From assembly GCF_001412595.2 (NCBI RefSeq), contig NZ_CP012640.2, positions 5,766,001-5,830,000 of the forward strand: 64,000 nt of DNA, written 5' to 3'. Shown in pieces: positions 24,891 through 33,486 of the stretch (position 1 is its first letter; each line of letters starts with the position of its first letter). Both the position numbers and the translations under genes were made by a program. Below the pieces are notes generated by a model. The model made no database searches, had not been told where the DNA came from, and was given only the letters and a program-made list of their open reading frames with translations. This stretch comes from Massilia sp. WG5. Lineage in GTDB: Bacteria > Pseudomonadota > Gammaproteobacteria > Burkholderiales > Burkholderiaceae_D.

Positions 24891-25358
24891 ATGGCAATCG
24901 AAAAAAAATCCTCGTCCGTGGACACGCCGGCAAAACCGGCCGGCCTGGCCTACCTGGTCGGGCGTCTCGACCACGTCCTCAACCAGCGCCTGCGCGACAG
25001 CCTGGCGCCGTACGGCCTGTCGGTGCCCCAGTACACGGCGCTGTCGGTGTTCCGCGCGTATGGCTCGCTCTCCAACGCCCAGCTGGCCACGCGGACGATG
25101 ATCTCGCCGCAATCGGCCAACGAGATGGTCAAGCAGATGGAGGGGAAGGGCTGGATCGAGCGCCGGCCGGATCCGGCGCACGGACGCATCATCCAGATCA
25201 GCCTGACGGCGTCCGGGGAAGCGATCCTGCGCGATTGTGACGCGCAGGTGGTGGACGTGGAAAACATCATGTTCGCCGACCTCGGCAAGGAAGAACGCGC
25301 ACAGCTGCAGGCGCAGCTGCGCACGGCGGTGCGCGCCCTCAGCGCGCACGGACTTTAA
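24891..25358 (+). CDS. MarR-family regulator of the ferulate operon
   Basis: 155 residues with the MarR winged helix: YLVGRLDHVLNQRLRD, LSVPQYTALSVFRAYG, the recognition region SPQSANEMVKQMEGKGWI (about 72-89), and the wing with RRPDPAHGRI. Divergence from ech and the palindrome at 24828-24844 suggest that it represses hydroxycinnamate genes and is released by feruloyl-CoA, as known for FerC and CouR. The ribosome site is weak. It ends 25 bases from the convergent binding-protein gene. Confidence 0.88.
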   Translation: MAIEKKSSSVDTPAKPAGLAYLVGRLDHVLNQRLRDSLAPYGLSVPQYTALSVFRAYGSLSNAQLATRTMISPQSANEMVKQMEGKGWIERRPDPAHGRIIQISLTASGEAILRDCDAQVVDVENIMFADLGKEERAQLQAQLRTAVRALSAHGL

Positions 25359-25383
25359 TGCGTTCGCCGCACCGTGTGGCGGC

Positions 25384-26553
25384 TCACTTTCCCGGATCCT
25401 TCTGGTTCGGGAATTTGTCGAACTCGACGTTGTACGGCTGGCCGTTCACTTTCTCGACCTTGCGCACGTAGACGTTCTGCACGATGTCGCGGGTGGCCGA
25501 GTCGATCGCGACCGGGCCGCGCGGGCTCTCGAACTTCATCCCTTTCAGCACCGCCATGGCCTTGTCGCCGTCGATCTTCCCGCCCAGCTTCTGGCTGACC
25601 TCGTAGATCGCGTGCATGCCGTCGTAGGCTGCCGCCGCCATGAAATTCGGGCGTCCGCCGTTCGGATTCGCCTGCGCGAAGCTCTTCAGGAAGGCCTCGT
25701 TCTCGGGCGACTTGTGGGCCGCCGAATAGTGGAAGGTGGTGATCACGCCCAGCGTGGCGTCGCCGATCGCCGGCAGCACGTGGTCGTCGGTGAGGTCGCC
25801 GGTGGCGATCACCTTGATGCCCGCTTCCGCCAGGCCGCGCTCGCGGTAGCCCTTCATGAAGGCGATGCTCTGTTCGCCGGCGGGCACGAACACGAACACG
25901 GCGTCCGGCCTGGCGTCCTTGATGCGCTGGATGAAGGGTGCGAATTCCGGATTCTTCAGCGGCACCCGGATCGCCTCGACCACCTTGCCGCCGTTCTTCT
26001 GCAGGCGCTCGCTGAAGGCCTTCTCGGCGTCGATGCCGGGGCCGTAGTCGGCCACCACGGTGGCGACCTTCCTGATCCCGTTCTTCACCGCCCAGTCGCC
26101 CATCGGCGCCGAGATCTGCGGCAGCGTCATCGAGAAGCGTGCGATGTAGTCGGACTTGGTGGTGATGATCGAGGTCGCCGCGTTCATGACGATCATCGGC
26201 TTCTTCGCCTGCTGGGCGATCGGCGCCACCGCCAGCGCTTCCGGCGTCAGGCCGAAGCCGGCCAGGAAATCGACCTTGTCGCGCACCACCAGTTCCTGCG
26301 CCAGGCGCTTGGCGATCTCGGGCGAGGGGCCGGTGGTGTCCTTGTAGATCACCTGGATCTTCTTGCCGGCGACGGTGTCGCCATGCTGGGCCATCCAGGC
26401 CTTGATGCCGCCTTCCATCTGCTTGCCGTAATCGGCGAAGGGGCCGGAAAAGGCGGCGATCACGCCTACCTTGATCGTGTCCTGCGCCTGCGCCGGCAGG
26501 GTGGCCACGAGGGCCAGACCGGCCAGTGCGCTTGCGATCGTTCTGCGTTTCAT
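25384..26553 (-). CDS. ABC transporter substrate-binding protein, second paralogue
   Basis: 389 residues: signal peptide ending at AQAQ, then the LivJ-like fold with TIKVGVIAAFSGPF, GFGLTPEALAVAP, and the C-terminal RGPVAIDSATRDIVQNVYVR. It is closely related to the proteins at 19317-20489 and 35030-36211. AAGGAGACATGC precedes the ATG. No permease is adjacent, so it must use the single ABC core at 31.6-34.9 kb or one outside the window. Its promoter region holds a partial copy of the ferulate operator, suggesting a phenylpropanoid-type ligand. Confidence 0.9.
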   Translation of the reverse strand: MKRRTIASALAGLALVATLPAQAQDTIKVGVIAAFSGPFADYGKQMEGGIKAWMAQHGDTVAGKKIQVIYKDTTGPSPEIAKRLAQELVVRDKVDFLAGFGLTPEALAVAPIAQQAKKPMIVMNAATSIITTKSDYIARFSMTLPQISAPMGDWAVKNGIRKVATVVADYGPGIDAEKAFSERLQKNGGKVVEAIRVPLKNPEFAPFIQRIKDARPDAVFVFVPAGEQSIAFMKGYRERGLAEAGIKVIATGDLTDDHVLPAIGDATLGVITTFHYSAAHKSPENEAFLKSFAQANPNGGRPNFMAAAAYDGMHAIYEVSQKLGGKIDGDKAMAVLKGMKFESPRGPVAIDSATRDIVQNVYVRKVEKVNGQPYNVEFDKFPNQKDPGK

Positions 26554-26604
26554 GCATGTCTCCTTTGGTTGGTGTTGTCTTGTTGCACGTTACTTGTTGA
26601 CAGT

Positions 26605-26621
26605 ATCAGGCTACCGAACAT
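26605..26621. promoter_or_regulatory. Partial copy of the ferulate MarR operator
   Basis: tatcaggctacc (26605-26616) matches the first 12 bases of the palindrome at 24828-24844 when that site is read on the opposite strand; the second arm is degenerate (gaaca). It is about 50 bases upstream of the binding-protein start at 26553, which may place that gene in the same regulon. Confidence 0.45.
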
Positions 26622-26636
26622 AGTATTTATTTAGCG

Positions 26637-26669
26637 TTCGATAGGCAACAACTAGTTCGATAATCGAAC
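26637..26669. promoter_or_regulatory. PcaR-type operator upstream of the porin
   Basis: A perfect palindrome GTTCGAT-a-ATCGAAC (26655-26669) is preceded 18 bases upstream by a third GTTCGATA half-site (26637-26644). Operators with a palindrome plus an extra direct half-site are known for PcaU/PobR-type IclR regulators. The same palindrome, with t at the centre, precedes pcaI at 28893, so PcaR probably controls this porin. Confidence 0.7.
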
Positions 26670-26695
26670 GCGAATAATTAAACCTAGGAGACACA

Positions 26696-27784
26696 ATGAA
26701 GAACACCCTCTGCAGCGCGGTGGCGCTGACCTGCGGCCTGGCCGCTTCCGCCGCCAGCGCCCAGACCAACGTCCAGATCTACGGTATCGTCGACAGCGGC
26801 GTTGCCTACGTGACCAACGTGAACGCCGCCGGCGACAACATGTTCAAGATGCCTTCGCTGACCAGCTCCTTCCCGTCGCGCGTGGGTTTCCGCGGCACCG
26901 AGGACCTCGGCAACGGCCTGCAGGCTTTCTTCGTACTGGAAAACGGCCTGGCGATGGACACCGGCACGCAGCAACAGGGCGGGCGCCTGTTCGGGCGCCA
27001 GGCCAACGTCGGCCTGAAGGGTGCGTGGGGCAGCCTCACGCTGGGCCGCCAGCTGAACATGACCTACATTTCGCAGCTGAAGACCGACGTGCTGGGGCCG
27101 AACCTGTTCGCGATCGGCAGCATCGACGCCTACCTGCCGAACGCGCGCAGCGACAATGCGATCGGCTACATGGGCAACTTCAATGGCTTCGTGGTGGGCG
27201 CGACCTGGAGCTTCGGCCGCGACGGGTCGGCCGCCGGCGGACCGGCCGCCACCAACTGCGCGGGCGAGGTCGCGGGCAACGCCAAGGCCTGCCGCCAGTA
27301 CACGACCCTGCTCGGCTACGAGACCAAGGAATGGGGCCTGAACACCTCCTACGACCGCATGTACGGCAATACCGGCGCGGCCGGCGGCCTGACCAGCAGC
27401 GCCAACACCGACACCCGCATCACCGTCAATGGCTACGTGATGCTGGGCGCGACCAAGATCGGCGGCGGCGTGATCGACCGCGACACCAAGGCAGCCCCCG
27501 GCCGCACCGAATCCGATCTCTACTACCTCGGCGTCAGCCACCCGATCGGGCTCTACACGGTCGATGCCCAGGTGGCGCGCCGCGACACCAAGAACTCGAG
27601 CTCGGACGTGAACATGCTGGTGGCGCGCCTGACCTACAGCCTGTCCAAGCGCACCGCCGTGTACGGCGCGATCGGCCGCATGGCCAACAAGGGCGCGTCG
27701 GCGGTGGCTCTCGATGCCGGCGGCAGCGTGGGCGTCGGTCTCGGCCAGAACGGCATCATGACCGGCCTGCGCCACACCTTCTGA
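26696..27784 (+). CDS. Outer membrane porin, probably for aromatic acids
   Basis: 362 residues of the Gram-negative trimeric porin family of betaproteobacteria: signal peptide ending SAASAQ, then NVQIYGIVDSGVAYV, SRVGFRGTEDLGNGLQAFF, the LGRQ segment, and the C-terminal GLRHTF with terminal Phe needed for barrel assembly. AGGAG precedes the ATG. It is convergent with pcaR, divergent from a binding protein, and carries a PcaR-type operator, so it likely admits protocatechuate or related acids. Confidence 0.92.
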   Translation: MKNTLCSAVALTCGLAASAASAQTNVQIYGIVDSGVAYVTNVNAAGDNMFKMPSLTSSFPSRVGFRGTEDLGNGLQAFFVLENGLAMDTGTQQQGGRLFGRQANVGLKGAWGSLTLGRQLNMTYISQLKTDVLGPNLFAIGSIDAYLPNARSDNAIGYMGNFNGFVVGATWSFGRDGSAAGGPAATNCAGEVAGNAKACRQYTTLLGYETKEWGLNTSYDRMYGNTGAAGGLTSSANTDTRITVNGYVMLGATKIGGGVIDRDTKAAPGRTESDLYYLGVSHPIGLYTVDAQVARRDTKNSSSDVNMLVARLTYSLSKRTAVYGAIGRMANKGASAVALDAGGSVGVGLGQNGIMTGLRHTF

Positions 27785-27785
27785 T

Positions 27786-27903
27786 GGGACCTCGCAAAAC
27801 CTGCTGCGCGTTACATTTTCGTCCTGCGATGCTCGCTGTACCGGAGTACAGCTGCGCTTCTCGGACGAAACTGCGGCCGCTCGCGACGGTTTTTCGAGGC
27901 CCC
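27786..27903. repeat. Long nested palindromic intergenic element between porin and pcaR
   Basis: Outer arms (gggacctcgcaaaacc at 27786-27801 and ggtttttcgaggcccc at 27888-27903) and inner arms (attttcgtcc with ggacgaaa; ctgtac with gtacag around 27835-27851) make a large imperfect hairpin of about 118 bases between convergent stops. Form and place suit a REP-like or bidirectional-terminator element. I recall similar elements in Oxalobacteraceae intergenic regions, but could not check this. Confidence 0.6.
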
Positions 27904-27928
27904 TTGAGGTAGCGGGCCTGCCAGGTGG

Positions 27929-28783
27929 TCAAGGCAGCAGGACCGCGAGGTCTTGCGCGCCGCGCAGCAGCACCGGCAGGAATTCCTGCTTCATGCGGTC
28001 CACGGTGACGCGCGCGGCCTGGGCGCCGACGTTGAGGGCGGCCAGCACCTGGCCCGAGGCGCCGCGGACCGGGACCGCGATCGAGCGCAGGCCCAGCTCG
28101 AGCTCTTCGTCGATCAGCGCATAGCCGTCCTGGCGCACGCCGGCCAGCAGCTCGCGCAGGCGCTTCTGGTTCACCACGGTGTGCTCGGTCATCGGGCGCA
28201 GCTTGACGCGCGCGAAGTAGGCGTCCAGCTCGTCCGGCCGCAGGTGCGCCAGCATCACCCGTCCCAGCGAGGTGCAGTAGGCCGGCAGGCGGCTGCCGGT
28301 GTTGAGCGCGACCGACATCACGCGCGAGGCGGCCGAGCGGGCCACGTACAGCACTTCGCCGTCCTCGAGCACGGCCAGCGAACTCGATTCGCCCAGCTCG
28401 CGGGTGATGTTGTTCAGGTAGGGCTGGCTGGAAACGGTGAGCGGCGTCGACGACAGGTAGGAGTAGCCGAGCGTCAGCACCTTGGGACGCAGCGAGAAGT
28501 TGTTCAGTTCGGCGTCGACGTAGCCCAGCTGCTGCAGGGTGTACAGGCAGCGGCGCACGGCGGCGCGCGGGATCCCGGTCTTCTGGCTGATCTGGGCGAT
28601 GGTCTGCGGCTTGCGCGAATCGCTGAAGGCGCGCACCACCGCGAGGCCGCGCGCCAGCGAGGTCATGAAGCTGGGGTCGGTCAGGGCATCGATCTGTTCG
28701 GCGATCGTCGGCTCGCGCTCTTCCGGCGCGGCGGATTGCGCGGTGTCGGCGGGCTGCAGGGACTTGCTTGTCGTTTTGGTCAT
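27929..28783 (-). CDS. pcaR: IclR-family regulator PcaR
   Basis: 284 residues. A disordered N-terminus precedes the IclR helix-turn-helix (SLARGLAVVRAFSD, then QTIAQISQKTGIPRAAVRRCLYTL at about 60-83) and the effector domain with AYCTSLGRVMLA and GYALIDEELELGLRSIAVPVR, the latter characteristic of the PcaR/PcaU/PobR branch. These sense protocatechuate or beta-ketoadipate. It is divergent from pcaIJF across 181 bases containing a perfect PcaR-like palindrome. Likely targets are pcaIJF and the porin at 26696. Confidence 0.92.
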   Translation of the reverse strand: MTKTTSKSLQPADTAQSAAPEEREPTIAEQIDALTDPSFMTSLARGLAVVRAFSDSRKPQTIAQISQKTGIPRAAVRRCLYTLQQLGYVDAELNNFSLRPKVLTLGYSYLSSTPLTVSSQPYLNNITRELGESSSLAVLEDGEVLYVARSAASRVMSVALNTGSRLPAYCTSLGRVMLAHLRPDELDAYFARVKLRPMTEHTVVNQKRLRELLAGVRQDGYALIDEELELGLRSIAVPVRGASGQVLAALNVGAQAARVTVDRMKQEFLPVLLRGAQDLAVLLP

Positions 28784-28892
28784 GGTCGAATTTTAAAGTA
28801 GGGACGCTTGGACGGTGGCATCCGGTTGGTGTTTTTTCTTGACCTCCCGGCCGGCCAACCGATACACTTCAATGGACGGTAATCGATCATAT

Positions 28893-28907
28893 GTTCGATT
28901 ATCGAAC
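28893..28907. promoter_or_regulatory. PcaR operator upstream of pcaIJF
   Basis: A perfect palindrome GTTCGAT-t-ATCGAAC lies 57 bases upstream of the pcaI start, identical in arms to the site before the porin at 26655. It resembles the published PcaR site of Pseudomonas putida pcaI (GTTCGATAATCGCAC), quoted from memory. Confidence 0.75.
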
Positions 28908-28964
28908 AAATGAGACAGGATTTCAAGTCCGCCGGCATATCCGGCGTCCCGACAAGGTGGAAAT

Positions 28965-29630
28965 ATGATTGATAAAACATTCGAATCGCTGGAGAGGGCA
29001 GTCGCCGACATCCACGATGGCGCGACGGTGATGATCGGGGGCTTCGGCAACGCCGGCATGCCCTCCAGCCTGATCGACGCATTGATCGCGCAGGGAGCGC
29101 GCGATCTCACGATCGTCAACAACAACGCCGGCAACGGCGAAACCGGACTGGCGGCGCTGCTGAAGGCCAAGCGCGTGCGCAAGATCATCTGCTCCTTCCC
29201 GCGCCAGGCCGACTCGCATCACTTCGATGCGCTGTACCGGGCCGGCGAGATCGAGCTCGAACTCACGCCCCAGGGCAACCTGGCCGAGCGCATCCGCGCC
29301 GCCGGCGCCGGCATCGGCGGCTTCTTCACCCCGACCGGCTACGGCACCCTGCTGGCCGAGGGCAAGGAGACGCGCGTCATCAACGGCCGCAACTACGTGC
29401 TTGAATCGCCCATCCATGCGGACTTCGCCCTCATCAAGGCGCTGCGCGGCGACCGCTGGGGCAACCTCGTGTATCGCAAGACCGCGCGCAACTTCGGCCC
29501 GGTGATGGCGATGGCCGCCAAAACCACGATCGCCCAGGTGGCCGAGATCGTCCCGCTGGGCGAACTCGATCCGGAAGTGATCGTCACCCCGGGCATCTTC
29601 GTCCAGCGCGTCGTCAAGGAGGCAGCATGA
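28965..29630 (+). CDS. pcaI: 3-oxoadipate CoA-transferase subunit A
   Basis: 221 residues of CoA-transferase family I, alpha type: DGATVMIGGFGNAGMPSSLID (19 of these at about residues 19-37), NNNAGNGETGLAALLKA, and GGFFTPTGYGTLLAEGK. With PcaJ it moves CoA from succinyl-CoA to beta-ketoadipate. AAGGTGG precedes the ATG. It leads pcaIJF, its stop overlaps the pcaJ start (ATGA), and its promoter carries the PcaR palindrome. Confidence 0.95.
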   Translation: MIDKTFESLERAVADIHDGATVMIGGFGNAGMPSSLIDALIAQGARDLTIVNNNAGNGETGLAALLKAKRVRKIICSFPRQADSHHFDALYRAGEIELELTPQGNLAERIRAAGAGIGGFFTPTGYGTLLAEGKETRVINGRNYVLESPIHADFALIKALRGDRWGNLVYRKTARNFGPVMAMAAKTTIAQVAEIVPLGELDPEVIVTPGIFVQRVVKEAA

Positions 29631-30277
29631 GCATCAACCGATATACGCGCGACCAGATGGCCGCGCGCGTGGCCCAGGACATCCACGAAGGGGCCTACGT
29701 GAACCTCGGCATCGGCTTGCCGACCAAGGTGGCCAACTACCTGCCGGCCGACCGCGAAGTGCTGCTGCACAGCGAGAACGGCGTGCTCGGCATGGGTCCG
29801 GCCCCGGCCCCGGGCGAGGAAGACGAAGACCTGATCAACGCCGGCAAGCAGCCGGTGACCCTGCTGACGGGCGGTGCCTACTTCCATCACGCCGACTCCT
29901 TCGCGATGATGCGCGGCGGCCACCTCGACATCTGCGTGCTGGGCGCCTTCCAGGTATCGGAAAAGGGCGACCTGGCCAACTGGCATACCGGCGCGCCCGA
30001 CGCGATCCCGGCGGTGGGCGGCGCGATGGACCTGGCGATCGGCGCCAAGCAGGTGTTCGTCATGATGGACCACCAGACCAAGACCGGCGAAAGCAAGATC
30101 GTGCGCAACTGCAGCTATCCGCTGACCGGCGTCGCCTGCGTCAACCGCATCTATACGGACCTCGCCGTGCTCGACGTCACCCCGCAGGGCCTGCTGGTCG
30201 CCGAGATGGCGCCGGGCCTGACTTTCGAAGAACTGCAGGCCGTCACCGACGCCCCGCTCGTGCAACCCAAACAATGA
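29627..30277 (+). CDS. pcaJ: 3-oxoadipate CoA-transferase subunit B
   Basis: 216 residues of CoA-transferase family I, beta type: YVNLGIGLPTKVANYLP (about 26-42), then the catalytic Glu in LLHSENGVLGMGPAP (about 47-61) and GGHLDICVLGAFQVSEKGDLANW. It pairs with PcaI as the active heterotetramer. AAGGAGG precedes the ATG, and it overlaps pcaI by four bases, ensuring balanced synthesis. Confidence 0.96.
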   Translation: MSINRYTRDQMAARVAQDIHEGAYVNLGIGLPTKVANYLPADREVLLHSENGVLGMGPAPAPGEEDEDLINAGKQPVTLLTGGAYFHHADSFAMMRGGHLDICVLGAFQVSEKGDLANWHTGAPDAIPAVGGAMDLAIGAKQVFVMMDHQTKTGESKIVRNCSYPLTGVACVNRIYTDLAVLDVTPQGLLVAEMAPGLTFEELQAVTDAPLVQPKQ

Positions 30278-30285
30278 GGACTACC

Positions 30286-31488
30286 ATGACCGACGCTTTC
30301 ATTGTCGATGCCATCCGCACCCCGATCGGCCGCTACGGCGGCGCGCTGAAGGACGTGCGCGCCGACGACCTCGGCGCCATCCCGCTGCGCGAACTCATGA
30401 AACGCAATCCCGGCGTCGACTGGAGCCGCGTCGACGACGTGGTGTTCGGCTGCGCCAACCAGGCCGGCGAAGACAACCGCAACGTGGCCCGCATGTCGGC
30501 GCTGCTGGCCGGCCTGCCGCAGGAAGTCCCCGGCACCACCGTGAACCGCCTGTGCGGCTCCGGCATGGACGCGGTGGGCATCGCCGCGCGCGCCATCCGC
30601 GCCGGCGAGGCCGGCCTGATGATCGCCGGCGGCGTCGAATCGATGACGCGCGCGCCCTTCGTCATGGGCAAGGCCGACAGCGCCTTCTCGCGCAACGCGC
30701 AGATCTACGACACCACCATCGGCTGGCGCTTCCCGAACAAGCTCATGAAGCAGTTGTACGGCACCGACTCGATGCCGGAGACGGCCGAGAACGTGGCGGT
30801 CGACTACAAGGTGTCGCGCGAGGACCAGGACCGCTTCGCCCTGGCCAGCCAGCAGAAGGTCGCGCGCGCCCAGCGCGAGGGCCTGTTCGACGAAGAAATC
30901 GTGCCGGTGACGATCCCGCAGAAGAAAGGCGACCCGGTCGTCTTTGCACGCGACGAGCATCCGCGCGAGACCAGCCTGGAAGCGCTGGCCAAGCTGAAGG
31001 GCGTGGTGCATGCCGAGGGCAGCGTCACCGCCGGCAATGCATCGGGCGTGAACGACGGCGCCTGCGCGCTGCTGCTGGCCAGCGCCGACGCGGTCAAGGA
31101 ATTCGGCCTGACCCCGCGCGCGCGCATCGTCGGGATGGCGACCGCCGGCGTGGCGCCGCGCGTGATGGGCATCGGCCCGGCGCCGGCCTCGAAGAAGCTG
31201 CTGGCGCGGCTCGGCATGACGATCGACCAGATCGACATCATCGAGTTGAACGAAGCCTTCGCCTCGCAGGGGCTGGCGGTGCTGCGCGAGCTGGGCGTGC
31301 GCGACGACGACCCGCGCGTGAATCCCTACGGCGGCGGCATCGCCCTCGGCCACCCGCTCGGCATGAGCGGCGCGCGCCTGGTCACGACCGCGATGTACCA
31401 GCTGCACCGCACCGGAGGACGCTATGCGCTGTGCACCATGTGCATCGGGGTGGGGCAGGGTATCGCCATGGTGATCGAGCGGGTCTGA
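30286..31488 (+). CDS. pcaF: 3-oxoadipyl-CoA thiolase
   Basis: 400 residues from the ATG preceded by GAGGA; a GTG-less in-frame ATG four codons earlier overlaps the pcaJ stop and is less likely. Thiolase signature: nucleophile Cys in [12 protein letters not shown] (about 88-99), [12 protein letters not shown] (about 323-334), [16 protein letters not shown] and the C-terminal acid-base Cys in [10 protein letters not shown]. The final pca step, splitting 3-oxoadipyl-CoA to succinyl-CoA and acetyl-CoA. Length equals the usual 400 for PcaF. Confidence 0.95.
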   Translation: MTDAFIVDAIRTPIGRYGGALKDVRADDLGAIPLRELMKRNPGVDWSRVDDVVFGCANQAGEDNRNVARMSALLAGLPQEVPGTTVNRLCGSGMDAVGIAARAIRAGEAGLMIAGGVESMTRAPFVMGKADSAFSRNAQIYDTTIGWRFPNKLMKQLYGTDSMPETAENVAVDYKVSREDQDRFALASQQKVARAQREGLFDEEIVPVTIPQKKGDPVVFARDEHPRETSLEALAKLKGVVHAEGSVTAGNASGVNDGACALLLASADAVKEFGLTPRARIVGMATAGVAPRVMGIGPAPASKKLLARLGMTIDQIDIIELNEAFASQGLAVLRELGVRDDDPRVNPYGGGIALGHPLGMSGARLVTTAMYQLHRTGGRYALCTMCIGVGQGIAMVIERV

Positions 31489-31535
31489 CCCCCGCTGCAG
31501 GTCCAGACAAAAAAGAAGAGTAGCAGGAGACAAGC

Positions 31536-31574
31536 ATGGACAAGCGACACGAGAAAGACAGGGGGCAGCGATGA
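31536..31574 (+). CDS. Possible 12-codon leader ORF coupled to livH
   Basis: An AGGAG site and ATG open a 12-codon frame (MDKRHEKDRGQR) whose TGA overlaps the livH ATG (ATGA) in a different frame. Its charged, repeat-free sequence matches no known leader. The ribosome site is better than any directly before livH, so it may serve translational coupling. It is too short to be sure it is translated. Confidence 0.4.
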   Translation: MDKRHEKDRGQR

Positions 31575-32437
31575 TCGGCAACATGATCGGCGTGCTGTTC
31601 GACGGGATAGCCTATGGCAGCCTGTTGTTCCTGATTAGCGTCGGCCTTTCGGTAACGATGGGCATGATGAACTTCATTAACCTGGCCCACGGGGCCTTCG
31701 CCATGATCGGCGGCTACGTCTGCGTGACTTTGCTGTCCAGGCTGGGGCTGCCCTTCCTGGCGACCCTGCCGCTGGCCTTCCTGGCCGCGGCCGCCGTCGG
31801 CCTGGTGCTGGAGCGGACCCTGTACCGCCGCCTGTACAAGGCCAGCCACCTCGACCAGGTGCTGTTCTCGATCGGCCTGACCTTCATGGCGGTGGCCGGC
31901 GCCACCTGGCTGTTCGGCCCGACCCAGCAGCCGGTGAACCTGCCGGACTGGCTGCGCGGCCAGGTGCACGTGCTCGGGCTGGAGCTCGGCGCCTACCGCC
32001 TGTTCCTGATCGGCGTGGTGGTGCTGGTGACGGCCGCCCTGGTGCTGCTGATCGAACGTACCCGCTTCGGCGCCCAGATCCGCGCTTCGGTCGACAACCA
32101 GACCGCGGCCGCCGGCCTCGGCATCAACGTCAGCCGCGTGTTCAGCCTGACCTTCGCCCTCGGTTCCGGCCTGGCCGGCCTGGGCGGCGGGCTGGGCATC
32201 GACGTGCTGGGGCTGGACCCGAGCTTTCCGGTCAAGTACATGGTCTACTTCCTGCTGGTGGTGGCCGTCGGCGGCGCCGGTTCGATCAAGGGACCGCTGA
32301 TCGCCGCCCTGATCCTGGGCGTGTTCGACGTCGCCGGCAAGTACTACGTGCCGGAAGTCGGCGCCTTCGTCATCTATACGCTGATGGTGGTGCTGCTGAT
32401 CCTGTTCCCCTTCGGCCTGGTGAGGAGGAAGGCATGA
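31571..32437 (+). CDS. Branched-chain-type ABC transporter permease (LivH-like)
   Basis: 288 residues with about eight membrane segments. LivH family signature: GLSVTMGMMNFINLAHGAFAM (positions about 26-46) and the EAA-like loop with GINVSRVFSLTFALGSGLAGLGGGL (part about 178-197). With the LivM-like partner it forms the membrane pore. Genes livH-livM-livG-livF follow one another with four-base overlaps, placed just after pcaF, so the cargo is probably an aromatic acid, not leucine. The gene starts inside the stop of a 12-codon frame. Confidence 0.9.
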   Translation: MIGNMIGVLFDGIAYGSLLFLISVGLSVTMGMMNFINLAHGAFAMIGGYVCVTLLSRLGLPFLATLPLAFLAAAAVGLVLERTLYRRLYKASHLDQVLFSIGLTFMAVAGATWLFGPTQQPVNLPDWLRGQVHVLGLELGAYRLFLIGVVVLVTAALVLLIERTRFGAQIRASVDNQTAAAGLGINVSRVFSLTFALGSGLAGLGGGLGIDVLGLDPSFPVKYMVYFLLVVAVGGAGSIKGPLIAALILGVFDVAGKYYVPEVGAFVIYTLMVVLLILFPFGLVRRKA

Positions 32438-33486
32438 GCGCCCCCGTCGACACCAAGTTCGCTTCCCCCGCCGAGCCGGCCGCAACAAGCGCGCCGGCCG
32501 CTGCACGGCGCCTGGCGCGCCTGCCCAACGACCGCTGGAAGCCGCTCGAGATTGTGTTCTGGCTGCTGCCGGTCGCGTCGTTCTTCCTGTTCCCCGACCA
32601 CCTGGTGCTGGTCAGCCAGGTCATGATCGTCGGCCTGTTCGCGTTGTCGCTCGACCTGGTGCTGGGCTATGCCGGCGTGCTCTCGCTCGGCCACGCCGCC
32701 TTCTTCGGCCTGGGCGCCTACACCGCCGGCCTGCTGTCGGTGCACGGCTGGGGCGAACCGGTGTCCAGCCTGGCCGCCGCCGCCCTGGTGGCCGGCGCGG
32801 CCGGCTACATCGTCAGCTTCCTGGTGGTGCGCGGCCAGGACCTGGCGCGCCTGATGGTCACCCTCGGCGTCGGCCTGATGCTGTTCGAGGCGGCCAACAA
32901 GGCGGCCTTCCTTACCGGCGGCGTCGATGGCCTCTCGGGCATGGCGATGAAGCCGCTGTTCGGCGCCTTCGAGTTCGACCTGTACGGCAAGACCGCCTTC
33001 TGGTACAGCCTGGGCGTGCTGTTCCTGCTGTTCGTGCTGCTGCGCCGCCTGGTCAATTCGCCCTTCGGGCTGTCGCTGCGCGGGATCCGCGAAGGCGGCC
33101 GCCGCATGCCGGCGATCGGCGCCAACGTCGAGCGCCGCCTGAAGGCCGCGTTCACCATCGGCGCCGCGATCGCCGGCGTGGCCGGGGCGCTGCTGGCCCA
33201 GACCACCCAGTTCGTCGGCCTCGACTCGCTCGGCTTCCCGCGCTCGGCGGAACTGCTGATCATGCTGGTGCTGGGCGGTACCGGCCGCCTGTACGGCGCG
33301 CTGGTCGGCGCGGCCGTGTTCATGGTCGCCCAAGACTATATTTCCGGCCTCGACCCCGCCTACTGGCAGTTCTATATCGGCCTGTTGCTGGTGCTGATCG
33401 TGCTGTTCGCGCGCGGCGGCATCCTGGGCGGCCTGGAAAAGCTGGCCCAGCGTTTCAGGCCGGCCGCGCGCAAGGAGCAAGCATGA
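32434..33486 (+). CDS. Branched-chain-type ABC transporter permease (LivM-like)
   Basis: 350 residues. A proline/alanine-rich cytoplasmic N-terminus (about 40 residues) precedes ten or so membrane segments with the LivM family markers LGYAGVLSLGHAAFFGLGAY (about 75-94) and LRGIREGGRRMPAIGANV (about 212-229), then GLDSLGFPRSAELLIMLVLGG. The start overlaps the livH stop (ATGA). It is the second pore subunit of the uptake system. Confidence 0.9.
   Translation: MSAPVDTKFASPAEPAATSAPAAARRLARLPNDRWKPLEIVFWLLPVASFFLFPDHLVLVSQVMIVGLFALSLDLVLGYAGVLSLGHAAFFGLGAYTAGLLSVHGWGEPVSSLAAAALVAGAAGYIVSFLVVRGQDLARLMVTLGVGLMLFEAANKAAFLTGGVDGLSGMAMKPLFGAFEFDLYGKTAFWYSLGVLFLLFVLLRRLVNSPFGLSLRGIREGGRRMPAIGANVERRLKAAFTIGAAIAGVAGALLAQTTQFVGLDSLGFPRSAELLIMLVLGGTGRLYGALVGAAVFMVAQDYISGLDPAYWQFYIGLLLVLIVLFARGGILGGLEKLAQRFRPAARKEQA

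Noticed and set aside
25384..26553. Reading the binding proteins as branched-chain amino acid receptors
   Set aside because: The fold is LivJ-like, but all three genes are embedded in aromatic-acid operons and one carries a ferulate-type operator, so an aromatic ligand is more likely.
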